Positions 1-6,584 of a stretch of DNA of 37,646 nt are shown here, one piece after another. The translations under genes were made by a program, and so were the position numbers. The number at the start of each line of letters is the position of its first letter. Within the stretch, counting starts at the first letter, position 1. Location of the stretch: the NCBI RefSeq assembly GCF_001279695.1, contig NZ_LGDD01000337.1, positions 1 to 37,646 of the forward strand, given 5' to 3'. The DNA is from Streptomyces sp. WM6378 (lineage in GTDB: Bacteria; Actinomycetota; Actinomycetes; Streptomycetales; Streptomycetaceae). Under the pieces are notes generated by a model. It was not told the origin of the DNA. It searched no databases and saw only the letters and a list, made by a program, of their open reading frames with translations.

Positions 1-49
1 GGCTCGGGGTTTCAACGCGGGGCAACGGGTGGGCGGGTGGGCGGACCCC

Positions 50-1294
50 CTACTCGGCCACCTCCACGTGCACCCCGTTCGTCTCCACCCCCGCCGCCGT
101 CACCACTCGGACCTCCACCCGCCCGGCCTCCACGTCCACCGGCACCGGCACCGTCAGCACCCCGTCCGTCGGGTTCGCGAAGCCGCCCGGGACGGGGATC
201 AGGGGGACGTGGACGTGGACCGCGCCGATGCGGACCACCATGCGGGCCAGCCGGTCCGGCGTGCCCGCGCCCGGCGGCACGAACCCCGCCCCGCGGATCT
301 CGATGTCCTCCCCGGTGCGGATCGGCGCGTCCAGGTCCCCCGCCTCCCGGGCCCGTACGACGGAGAGCACCACCGGACGGCCCCCCTCCGCGTACTTCCC
401 CGCGAAGTACGTCACCGCGGAGATCAGCACCAGGACCGCAAGACCCCATGGCAGGTCCGGGAGCCGGTCCGGGCGGCGGGCGAGGCGTACCGCCGCGAAC
501 AGCACCCCGACCAGCGTCACCACCACGTACTGCGCGTCCGCGAAACTGCCCCGCCCCGCGTCGTCGGCGAGCAGGTCGGCCCCGCGCGGCCGGTCGGCCC
601 GCACCTTCTGCAACCGCTGCCCGTGGATGCGTACCGTCACGACCCGGCGGACCACCACCGCGATCAATGACACACAGAACACGACCGTCAACAGGGCGCC
701 GCAGCGGGCCAGTTCGAGACCGCGTAAGACCGTCTCGCGCGCGGCCGGGTCGGCCGCCGCGGCCAGCCGCAGCGCGAGGAGCAGCGCCGCGAAGGCCGCG
801 AACAGGACCCAGGCCGCCGCGACCGCCCGCGAGGTGGAGAGCCGGTTGTCCTCGCCGAGCACGGGCGCCAGGAGGCCGCCGCGCGAGCGGTGGAAGTACG
901 CCGTCGCCGTCAGCAGGGTGGCAGCCGTCAGCGCGGAGAGGAGCCCGGCGGTGCGGGCCGCCGTCCAGCCCGCACCGATGGCGGTGGCCGCCTCGGCGAG
1001 GGAGAGGGTGAAGACCCCGCCCCACACCGTCGCCAGCGTGCCGCGCCAGACCCGTTCGGGCCAGGTGCGGCCCGCCTCCCGGCCGCGTTCGGCGACCACC
1101 CGCGCGGACTGGGTCAGCTCGTCCGAGACCCACTGGCGGGACGCCACGGCGGAGTGGGCGAGGGCCGCGGGCAACCCCTCGCCCGCGGCGAGCCCGTCCC
1201 GCTTGGCGAGGAACGCCGCCACCGCACGGCGGTGCCCGTCCCGCGCACCGTGCGCGCAGTCACCGCCGCATTGCCGAGCCTCCTGCACTGCCAC
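50..1294 (-). CDS. polytopic membrane protein, function unknown
   Basis: About 414 residues from the GTG at 1294. I prefer this start because a GGACGGAG-like ribosome site sits just upstream; the reading frame also stays open to a GTG at 1372. The N-terminal ~80 residues are polar and probably cytoplasmic. Six hydrophobic stretches follow, at about 85-106, 116-134, 157-177, 198-216, 256-272 and 282-299. After the last one comes a soluble C-terminal domain of about 110 residues, rich in Val and Gly, with a beta-sandwich look (IEIRGAGFVPPG, then short strands such as VHVHVPLIPV and TVPVPVDVEAG). It resembles IPT/TIG-like folds, but this is only an impression. I do not recognise the family. It lies 121 nt downstream of the aldolase-like gene on the same strand and may be cotranscribed or separately expressed. 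Confidence 0.7.
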   Translation of the reverse strand: MAVQEARQCGGDCAHGARDGHRRAVAAFLAKRDGLAAGEGLPAALAHSAVASRQWVSDELTQSARVVAERGREAGRTWPERVWRGTLATVWGGVFTLSLAEAATAIGAGWTAARTAGLLSALTAATLLTATAYFHRSRGGLLAPVLGEDNRLSTSRAVAAAWVLFAAFAALLLALRLAAAADPAARETVLRGLELARCGALLTVVFCVSLIAVVVRRVVTVRIHGQRLQKVRADRPRGADLLADDAGRGSFADAQYVVVTLVGVLFAAVRLARRPDRLPDLPWGLAVLVLISAVTYFAGKYAEGGRPVVLSVVRAREAGDLDAPIRTGEDIEIRGAGFVPPGAGTPDRLARMVVRIGAVHVHVPLIPVPGGFANPTDGVLTVPVPVDVEAGRVEVRVVTAAGVETNGVHVEVAE

Positions 1295-1353
1295 CGGGAA
1301 CTCCGTCCGTGCGCCAAACCCCTTGAACCGTGAGGGAATTGTCGCGCACCAAA

Positions 1354-1366
1354 ACCGCCCGGCGGT
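1354..1366 (-). terminator. weak hairpin followed by TTTT, between aldolase-like gene and membrane protein
   Basis: On the minus strand ACCGCC and GGCGGT form a short inverted repeat (5 bp once a minimal loop is allowed), directly followed by TTTT. It lies 50 nt past the stop of the aldolase-like gene. The stem is too short to be convincing as an efficient terminator. Confidence 0.25.
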
Positions 1367-1415
1367 CGGCACCGCCTGGCCGGGCGGGTGATTGACGCAC
1401 CATCAAATTGACGTA

Positions 1416-2204
1416 CTACGACAGGAGTTCGGGCTCCGCGCGACTGACCTGCCGCCACAGCGGCTGGTAGTTGATCCACGCCACGAGATCACTGCCGAGC
1501 TGATCCCGGGTCGCCACCGCGTCCCGCCGGTCGATGAGTACGGGCTTGCCGGCCGCCCGTGCCGCGAGCTGCACCCGCGCGCAGCGCTCCATCGAGATGA
1601 ACCACCAGGCCGCCGCGTCCACCGAGTCCCCCACGGTGAGCAGCCCGTGGTTGCGCAGGACGACCGCCTTGTACGAGGCGAGCGCCGCCGCGATCCGCCG
1701 GCCCTCCTCGGCGTCCACGACCACCCCGGTGTATGCGTCGTACACGGCGTGATCCTCGAAAAAGGCACAGGCTTCCTGCGTGTACGGCTCGACGAACTCG
1801 CCCAGGGCCGCGAGCGCCCGCCCGTACGTCGAGTGCGTGTGGACGACGGCGACCGCGTCGGGGCGGGCCCGGTGCACCTCGGCGTGCACGGTGAACGCGG
1901 CCTGGTTGACGTGGTGGCCGCCCTGGACGACCTGCCCGTCCCCGTTGACCAGGGCCAGCTCGCCCGCCGTGACGTGCGCGAACGGCACCCCGAACGGGTT
2001 CACCCAGTAGCAGTCCGCCAACTCCGGGTCCCGCGCGGTGACATGGCCCGACACGCCTTCCTCGTACCCGAACCGGCCGAAGAGTCTCAGCGCGCCCGCG
2101 AGCCGCTCCTTGCGGTGCTGCCGCTCCTCGGCGGGGCTTTCGTGCACGGGCGGCAGATCGAACCGCAGCTGGTCCACCGGTATCGGCTCGGGCATCTCAG
2201 TCAT
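1416..2204 (-). CDS. class II aldolase/adducin family protein
   Basis: 262 residues, full length for the family, which includes L-fuculose-phosphate and L-ribulose-phosphate-4-epimerase-like enzymes. These enzymes use a Zn-bound enediolate for C-C bond cleavage or epimerisation. The sequence shows the metal site: HTH at 122-124 (in VVHTHSTYGRA) and His186 in LRNHGLLT, with a candidate acidic residue Glu109 (VHAEVH). The N-terminal SGHVTARDP and WVNPFG motifs of the phosphate/substrate loop are present. ATG at 2204 is preceded by a GAGGTAG ribosome site. The substrate cannot be told from sequence; no sugar kinase or isomerase is adjacent. It is downstream of guaA on the same strand, but a strong hairpin at 2269-2301 separates them, so it probably has its own promoter. 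Confidence 0.88.
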   Translation of the reverse strand: MTEMPEPIPVDQLRFDLPPVHESPAEERQHRKERLAGALRLFGRFGYEEGVSGHVTARDPELADCYWVNPFGVPFAHVTAGELALVNGDGQVVQGGHHVNQAAFTVHAEVHRARPDAVAVVHTHSTYGRALAALGEFVEPYTQEACAFFEDHAVYDAYTGVVVDAEEGRRIAAALASYKAVVLRNHGLLTVGDSVDAAAWWFISMERCARVQLAARAAGKPVLIDRRDAVATRDQLGSDLVAWINYQPLWRQVSRAEPELLS

Positions 2205-2268
2205 GGCCGGAAGCTACCTCGCGTTACCGCAGGTGAACAGAGTCGTGCGGGAGTCCGCCCACAACGAC

Positions 2269-2301
2269 GACGGCGCCGCCCCCGCGAGGGGCGACGCCGT
2301 C
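2269..2301 (-). terminator. rho-independent-type hairpin after guaA
   Basis: Arms 2269-2282 and 2288-2301 pair over 14 positions with one G-T wobble and a 5-nt loop. The hairpin begins 16 nt after the guaA stop and lies before the start of the next minus-strand gene. There is no long T run, which is usual for Streptomyces terminators. Confidence 0.7.
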
Positions 2302-2317
2302 CGTACAGCCGTGGGGG

Positions 2318-3907
2318 CTACTCCCACTCGATGGTGCCCGGGGGCTTGCTCGTCACGTCGAGGACGACGCGGTTGACGTCGGCGACCTCGTTGGTGATGC
2401 GGGTGGAGATCTTCGCGAGCACGTCGTACGGCATCCGCGTCCAGTCCGCCGTCATGGCGTCCTCGGAGGAGACCGGGCGCAGCACGATCGGGTGGCCGTA
2501 GGTGCGGCCGTCGCCCTGGACACCGACGCTGCGGACGTCCGCGAGCAGGACCACCGGGCACTGCCAGATCTCGCGGTCGAGGCCGGCCGCGGTCAGCTCC
2601 TCGCGGGCGATCGCGTCGGCCTCGCGCAGCAGGTCGAGGCGGTCCTTGGTGACCTCGCCGACGATGCGGATACCGAGGCCGGGGCCGGGGAACGGCTGGC
2701 GCTGGACGATCTCGTCCGGCAGGCCGAGCTCCTGGCCGACCATGCGGACCTCGTCCTTGAACAGCTTGCGCAGCGGCTCGACGAGCTCGAACTCGATGTC
2801 GTCGGGCAGGCCGCCCACGTTGTGGTGCGACTTGATGTTCGCGGTGCCGGTGCCGCCGCCGGACTCCACGACGTCCGGGTACAGCGTGCCCTGGACGAGG
2901 AAGGCGACCTCGGGGCCGTCCTCCTGGAGGATCTCCAGCTGCGCCTGCTCGAAGACGCGGATGAACTCGCGGCCGATGATCTTCCGCTTGGTCTCCGGGT
3001 CGGAGACCCCGGCCAGCGCGGTGAGGAAGCGCTCCTGCGCATCGACGACCTTCAGCTGGACGCCGGTGGCGGCCACGAAGTCCTTCTCGACCTGCTCGGT
3101 CTCGCCCTTGCGCATCAGGCCGTGGTCGACGTACACGCAGGTCAGCTGCGAGCCGATGGCCTTCTGTACGAGGGCCGCGGCGACCGCGGAGTCCACGCCG
3201 CCGGACAGGCCGCAGATCGCGCGCTTGGTGCCGACCTGCTCGCGGATGAGGGCGACCTGCTCCTCGACGACGTTGTGCGTCGTCCAGGTCGGCTCGATGC
3301 CCGCGCCGCGGTAGAGGAAGTGCTCCAGGATCTGCTGGCCGTGCGTGGAGTGCAGCACCTCGGGGTGGTACTGGACGCCGTACAGCTTCTTCTCGTCGTT
3401 CTCGAAGGCGGCGACCGGGACGACGTCGGTGGAGGCCGTCACCGTGAAGCCCTCGGGGGCCGCCGAGCAGGCGTCGCCGTGCGACATCCACACCGACTGC
3501 TCGGCCGGGGTGCCCTCGAAGAGGGTGGAGCCGAGCTTGGAGACGGTCAGCGGGGTGCGGCCGTACTCGCGGGCGCCGTTGTCGTCGACCGTGCCGCCGA
3601 GCGTGGTCGCCATCAGCTGGAAGCCGTAGCACATGCCGAAGACCGGCACCCCGGCCTCGAAGATCTCGCGGTCCAGGCGCGGGGCCCCCTCGGCGTACAC
3701 GGAGGACGGGCCGCCGGAGAGGATGATCGCCTTGGGGTTCTTGGCCAGCATCTCGGCCACGGGCATGCTGCTCGGGACGATCTCGCTGTAGACCCGGGCC
3801 TCGCGGACACGGCGGGCGATGAGCTGGGCGTACTGCGCGCCGAAGTCGACAACCAGGACGACGTCCGGGTTGCTGTCGGGCGCGGCTGCGGAGGGTGCTG
3901 CTGGCAC
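2318..3907 (-). CDS. guaA: GMP synthase (glutamine-hydrolysing)
   Basis: 529 residues. It converts XMP to GMP using ATP and glutamine, the last step of guanine nucleotide synthesis, in the cytoplasm. The N-terminal class I glutamine amidotransferase domain has the nucleophile Cys93 (GMCYGFQ) and the His181/Glu183 pair (YHPEV). The ATP-pyrophosphatase domain starts with the PP-loop SGGVDS at 235-240. The C-terminal dimerisation domain ends in the family's typical KPPGTIEWE. The start is a GTG at 3907 with a GGAAGG ribosome site 9 nt upstream; the first ~14 residues (PAAPSAAAP) are an extension before the conserved [20 protein letters not shown]. The partner enzymes guaB and guaB3 lie about 23 kb away in this window. 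Confidence 0.98.
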   Translation of the reverse strand: MPAAPSAAAPDSNPDVVLVVDFGAQYAQLIARRVREARVYSEIVPSSMPVAEMLAKNPKAIILSGGPSSVYAEGAPRLDREIFEAGVPVFGMCYGFQLMATTLGGTVDDNGAREYGRTPLTVSKLGSTLFEGTPAEQSVWMSHGDACSAAPEGFTVTASTDVVPVAAFENDEKKLYGVQYHPEVLHSTHGQQILEHFLYRGAGIEPTWTTHNVVEEQVALIREQVGTKRAICGLSGGVDSAVAAALVQKAIGSQLTCVYVDHGLMRKGETEQVEKDFVAATGVQLKVVDAQERFLTALAGVSDPETKRKIIGREFIRVFEQAQLEILQEDGPEVAFLVQGTLYPDVVESGGGTGTANIKSHHNVGGLPDDIEFELVEPLRKLFKDEVRMVGQELGLPDEIVQRQPFPGPGLGIRIVGEVTKDRLDLLREADAIAREELTAAGLDREIWQCPVVLLADVRSVGVQGDGRTYGHPIVLRPVSSEDAMTADWTRMPYDVLAKISTRITNEVADVNRVVLDVTSKPPGTIEWE

Positions 3908-3950
3908 GGGTGGCGGCCTTCCGGCGGTGGGAGGGGGTCGGTATTTGTCG

Positions 3951-3956
3951 ATTCTA
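3951..3956 (-). promoter_or_regulatory. candidate guaA -10 element TAGAAT
   Basis: On the minus strand TAGAAT matches 5 of 6 bases of the vegetative -10 consensus and sits 44 nt upstream of the guaA GTG, which would give a short untranslated leader. No good -35 is visible. The divergent chorismate mutase leader promoter lies about 50 nt away. Confidence 0.4.
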
Positions 3957-4000
3957 CCGGGGCGGGCGGTGGCCGGTTCGTCTCACCATCCGAACCCGGA

Positions 4001-4031
4001 TTGGCCCGCCTCCCGGGCGCCGGTCCATACT
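4001..4031 (+). promoter_or_regulatory. candidate promoter for the leader peptide/chorismate mutase transcript
   Basis: TTGGCC at 4001-4006 and CATACT at 4026-4031 are each 4/6 matches to the vegetative consensus, 19 nt apart. The -10 ends 6 nt before the ATG at 4038, so the predicted transcript starts at the A of that ATG, giving a leaderless leader-peptide mRNA. No ribosome-binding sequence precedes the ATG. Confidence 0.5.
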
Positions 4032-4037
4032 GGGCCC

Positions 4038-4112
4038 ATGCGCAAGCACCAGACCTTCGTCTTTACCTATGGCATCCGGCCCGCCGGACGCCATGGTCGT
4101 CGTGCTGCTTGA
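4038..4112 (+). CDS. putative aromatic amino acid leader peptide (24 residues)
   Basis: A 24-codon open frame, MRKHQTFVFTYGIRPAG..., ends at TGA 4110-4112. Codons 7, 9 and 11 are Phe, Phe and Tyr, clustered as Phe-Val-Phe-Thr-Tyr. Two of these use TTT and TAT, which are rare in this GC-rich genome. A -10-like hexamer sits 6 nt upstream, so translation probably begins at the transcript's first base. A 19-bp hairpin follows 18 nt after the stop, and the next gene is chorismate mutase, the branch-point enzyme for Phe and Tyr. This is the arrangement of a translational attenuator sensing charged tRNA-Phe/Tyr. It is inferred from layout only. Confidence 0.55.
   Translation: MRKHQTFVFTYGIRPAGRHGRRAA
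4075..4088 (+). promoter_or_regulatory. small hairpin inside leader peptide, possible attenuator segment
   Basis: TCCGG and CCGGA pair around a CCCG loop just downstream of the Phe/Tyr codons. The segment GGCCCG at 4078-4083 is also complementary to CGGGCC at 4144-4149 in the left arm of the big hairpin, so an alternative antiterminator pairing (6 bp) is possible. Weak evidence taken alone. Confidence 0.3.
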
Positions 4113-4130
4113 GCAACTGACAAGCGACTT

Positions 4131-4176
4131 CCACTGAGCGCCCCGGGCCGACAAGGCCCGGGGCGCTCAGTGGTTT
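4131..4176 (+). terminator. perfect 19-bp hairpin with TTT, candidate attenuator/terminator before chorismate mutase
   Basis: Arms 4131-4149 and 4155-4173 are perfectly complementary over 19 bp with a 5-nt loop (GACAA), followed by TTT. The hairpin lies between the leader peptide and the chorismate mutase start, 41 nt before the GAGGAG ribosome site. A strong terminator in front of a gene with no other visible promoter after it fits attenuation. Confidence 0.75.
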
Positions 4177-4224
4177 CCGGTCCTTGCCGATCCGGGGCGC
4201 CGCACCGAATTCCGAGGAGCCCCC

Positions 4225-4512
4225 ATGAACACGTCCGTCACCGAGAAGACCGGCGCCCGCACCGACGAGGCCGCCGCCGTGATCACCGGCGCGCGCGAGC
4301 GCATCGACGCGCTGGACGACCACATCATCGGCCTCGTCCAGGAACGCATGGCCGTCTCGGCCGTCATCCAGGAGTCCCGCATCGCCTCCGGCGGCCGCCG
4401 GGTCAATCTGAACCGGGAGATGGAGGTCCTGGCCCGGTTCCGCGACGCCCTGGGCAAGCCCGGTACCGCGCTCGCGATGACGATGCTGGAGCTGTGCCGG
4501 GGCCGCATCTGA
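4225..4512 (+). CDS. aroQ: chorismate mutase, AroQ-delta type
   Basis: 95 residues. It catalyses the chorismate to prephenate rearrangement, committing the shikimate pathway to Phe and Tyr. The sequence has the all-helical AroQ pattern: ARERIDALDDHIIGLVQERMAVSAVIQESRIASGG, then NREMEVLARF with the conserved Arg-Glu. The SRIASGG...REMEV and C-terminal LELCRGRI stretches resemble the short actinobacterial AroQ-delta mutases (M. tuberculosis Rv0948c type). Those have low activity alone and are activated by complexing with DAHP synthase through the C-terminus. Here the C-terminus stops at RGRI, slightly shorter than the LGH tail I recall for Rv0948c. ATG at 4225 has a GAGGAG ribosome site 5 nt upstream. 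Expression is probably controlled by the attenuator at 4001-4176. Confidence 0.93.
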   Translation: MNTSVTEKTGARTDEAAAVITGARERIDALDDHIIGLVQERMAVSAVIQESRIASGGRRVNLNREMEVLARFRDALGKPGTALAMTMLELCRGRI

Positions 4513-4594
4513 GTTCGGTCGCTCCTCACCCGTACGGCGCCGTGACCGTCCCCGGCTCGGCTTCGTTGGTGGGGTGTCCGTGCCAGCCAGGGGC

Positions 4595-4690
4595 GGGCCC
4601 GAAAAAACCACGCGTGGCTCCGCTGGGGCGTGTGACGCACCTGCAAGTGCGTCGTGGGACCTCGCTCCAGTGTGCGTGACCGGACGGCAG
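4595..4690. other. structured non-coding segment with A6 run, no gene recognised
   Basis: Part of the 603-bp gene-free stretch 4513-5115. It contains an A6 run (4603-4608), the 10-nt palindrome CCACGCGTGG, and a 7-bp hairpin GACGCAC (4634-4640) / GTGCGTC (4647-4653) with a 6-nt loop, flanked by GCTGG...CCAG. I looked for tRNA arms and for an SD-preceded ORF and found neither. It could be a promoter/operator region or a small RNA; strand is unknown. Between here and 4925 I see only GC-rich sequence without a supported feature. Confidence 0.25.
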
Positions 4691-4925
4691 GGGACAGCAG
4701 CCCGGTCACCCCATAGGGGCGGCCGGTTCCGGGGACGCCCGGGACCGGCCGCATCCCGGGTCGAAACGGTCGCGCCGGGCGCGGCCCGTCCAGTACGGCG
4801 CAAAGAGCAAGTCCCTTACCCCGCACCACCGTTGCCATTGGCCGACACCACGCGCGCCCCGCACGCGCCGGGTCGCCACCCTGGCGCACCCGGACCAGCG
4901 GCGCACCCCCCGGCGCCGCCCTGCG

Positions 4926-4952
4926 GCACCGACGCTGCCCTGACGTCGGTGC
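4926..4952. repeat. 9-bp hairpin upstream of the bidirectional terminator
   Basis: GCACCGACG (4926-4934) and CGTCGGTGC (4944-4952) pair perfectly around a 9-nt loop, only 10 nt before the larger hairpin at 4963-5017. Two adjacent strong hairpins suggest either a tandem terminator or the end of an unannotated transcript. Confidence 0.45.
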
Positions 4953-4962
4953 TGACGGCCCA

Positions 4963-5017
4963 GGGCCCCGCCGACCATCACGTACGCATCGGCTGTACGT
5001 GATGGCCGGCGGGGCCC
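4963..5017. terminator. large bidirectional hairpin between converging transcripts
   Basis: Arms 4963-4985 and 4995-5017 pair over 23 positions with a single A-C mismatch and a 9-nt loop. It lies between the plus-strand chorismate mutase (ending 4512) and the minus-strand membrane protein (ending 5116), so it probably terminates both. Confidence 0.8.
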
Positions 5018-5115
5018 TTCGTCCGGTCGGCCTTCGTTCGGTCAGCGGGTGAGGATGTAGCAGGTGCCGATGCGATTCGATGGGGTTCAGCGCGACGAGG
5101 CCGGGAGCGAGAGGA

Positions 5116-6306
5116 TCACGTGCGGCTCACCAGGCCGCAGCCCTCCGGGCGGTCCTGCTTCAGCTGCCTGCTGCGGTCGTACGGGTCGACGGGGGAGCCG
5201 CTCGGAGAGGGGCCCGACGGGGTCTCGTCGGCGAACTCGGGGTGCAGATAGCCGTCGTAGAGCGAGCACTGCGAGTTGGCGATGTCGTCGTCATAGTTGA
5301 CGATCCAGAGCTTTCCGGCGGTGGACCGCATGACGGACGGGTCGGAGACCTGGACGTCGAGGATCCGGCGCACGATCGTGCGGGCCACCTCGTCCGAGCC
5401 CGGCGCCGCCTTCACCAGCGGGTAGACGAACGTGTAGTCGGCGTGCACGACGACCCCGCTCCGGGCGTCCTTGCTGAACGTCATCCGGCCTCGGGTCTTG
5501 ACCACGTCCCCGACGAGCCTGACCTTCTTGGGGTCGAACCGGCTGAAGAAGTTCAGCGGGTCGTGCGCCTTGTCCGGCTTGGCCAGGGCGGTGGTGAAGT
5601 CGCCGAGGACGTCTTTCTGCAGCGGGTCGATGAGCGCGAGGGCGCCCTCGGGGCGTTCGCCGCGCAGGGTCGCCGGGCTCAGGTCGGCGTCGATCAGGAG
5701 GTCGCGGGTGCGGGTCAGGGCCGCGGCCACCTGCTCCTTGGAGAGCCCGCCCAGGGCGGTGGCGTCGGGCAGCTCGATGCCGGCGGCGCCGTCCGCGTAC
5801 TGCACGGCGGGCGAGCCGCGGAACGGCTCCTTCAGGGTGGGGTGGTCCGGGTCGGAGAAGGACGGGGCAGCCGTGGGCGCCGCGGTCTCCGGCGGGAGCT
5901 GGGCCGTGGCCGAGCTGTCGGAGCTGTCGCCGCCGGTCACCAGGGACAGCGCGCGGGACGGGTTCAGCGCGACGAGGAGGACGCCCGCGGCGGCGAAGAC
6001 GCCGAGCACGCCCCACGTGCGGCGCCTGCGCCCGGCCCGCCCGTTCATCTCCTGCCAGGCGGGCCCGGTGCGCCAGCCCTCCGGTTCGGCGGGGCGCTTC
6101 TTGCCCTTGCGGCCCCGAGCCTGGCCCTCGGCGGCCTCCTGCTCCTTGCGCAGCCGCTCGGTCACCATCCGGGCCCGCGCCGAGGGCTCCTTGGGCGCGG
6201 ACTTCCTGATGTCCCGCTCGGTGTCGCGGACGAACTGCTCCCAGATCTCGTCCGGCAGCGAATCGTCGCCCGACGACCCCTTCGAGACCGGCGGCTTCTC
6301 GCTCAC
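5116..6306 (-). CDS. single-pass membrane protein with extracytoplasmic domain, function unknown
   Basis: 396 residues from the GTG at 6306, chosen because a GAGGGGT ribosome site lies 8 nt upstream; the frame is open to an ATG at 6342 without such a site. The first ~95 residues are charged (KKRPAEPEGW and similar) and probably cytoplasmic. After an RRRR stop-transfer cluster comes one transmembrane helix at about 98-114 (WGVLGVFAAAGVLLVAL). A Ser/Thr/Pro linker and a ~270-residue extracytoplasmic domain follow, containing TRDLLIDADLSPATLRGERPEGALALIDP and VHADYTFVYPLVK. The topology (cytoplasmic tail, one helix, outer domain) matches the nearby kinases, but there is no kinase domain. I do not recognise the family. 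The hairpin at 4963-5017 likely ends its transcript. Confidence 0.8.
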   Translation of the reverse strand: MSEKPPVSKGSSGDDSLPDEIWEQFVRDTERDIRKSAPKEPSARARMVTERLRKEQEAAEGQARGRKGKKRPAEPEGWRTGPAWQEMNGRAGRRRRTWGVLGVFAAAGVLLVALNPSRALSLVTGGDSSDSSATAQLPPETAAPTAAPSFSDPDHPTLKEPFRGSPAVQYADGAAGIELPDATALGGLSKEQVAAALTRTRDLLIDADLSPATLRGERPEGALALIDPLQKDVLGDFTTALAKPDKAHDPLNFFSRFDPKKVRLVGDVVKTRGRMTFSKDARSGVVVHADYTFVYPLVKAAPGSDEVARTIVRRILDVQVSDPSVMRSTAGKLWIVNYDDDIANSQCSLYDGYLHPEFADETPSGPSPSGSPVDPYDRSRQLKQDRPEGCGLVSRT

Positions 6307-6408
6307 TTCTGGTGACCCCTCTTGACATGTCCTGTGCGGCACACGCCGCGGCAGCGGTTCGACATGCGGAGCCGCGCGATGGTTGCCGCCAGGGAGGGGT
6401 GGTGTGGA

Positions 6409-6427
6409 TCACATAAGGATTTCGTGA
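6409..6427. promoter_or_regulatory. TCAC-N11-GTGA inverted repeat, possible operator upstream of the 5116-6306 gene
   Basis: TCAC (6409-6412) and GTGA (6424-6427) flank an AT-rich core in an otherwise GC-rich region, about 105 nt upstream of the GTG at 6306. A direct repeat TCACAGG at 6443-6449 and 6452-6458 (9-nt period) lies next to it. Both are short and could be chance. Confidence 0.25.
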
Positions 6428-6531
6428 AGGCAGAACAACCATTCACAGGAGTCACAGGTCATGCATGCGGAACCAACAGCCTCGCCCGTGTTCTGTTCAC
6501 GCCGGCGGGGCTCCACCAGGTCTCCGCATAC

Positions 6532-6573
6532 GCAAGAGGCGCTGCACTCGGAGGGGGGTGCAGCGCCTCTTGC
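6532..6573 (-). terminator. 16-bp hairpin after the GMC oxidoreductase
   Basis: Arms 6532-6547 and 6558-6573 are perfectly complementary over 16 bp with a 10-nt loop. It lies 12 nt past the stop of the minus-strand GMC oxidoreductase gene and should end the gabD-GMC transcript. Confidence 0.85.
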
Positions 6574-6584
6574 CGTGTGCGGCG

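Noticed and set aside
2492..4120. A 542-residue plus-strand frame antisense to guaA
   Set aside because: Composition is Asp/Leu/Val/Arg mirror sequence of guaA; guaA is fully conserved on the other strand.
4093..4137. Alternative leader peptide MVVVLLEQLTSDFH overlapping the hairpin
   Set aside because: Its codons are Val/Leu-rich, which does not suit chorismate mutase, and it has neither SD nor a -10 at leaderless distance. The 4038 frame fits better, though this one ends inside the hairpin and could add to the control.
4513..5115. tRNA or other standard RNA gene
   Set aside because: No acceptor/T-arm pattern, no GTTCRANNC-like T loop and no CCA end found on either strand by eye.
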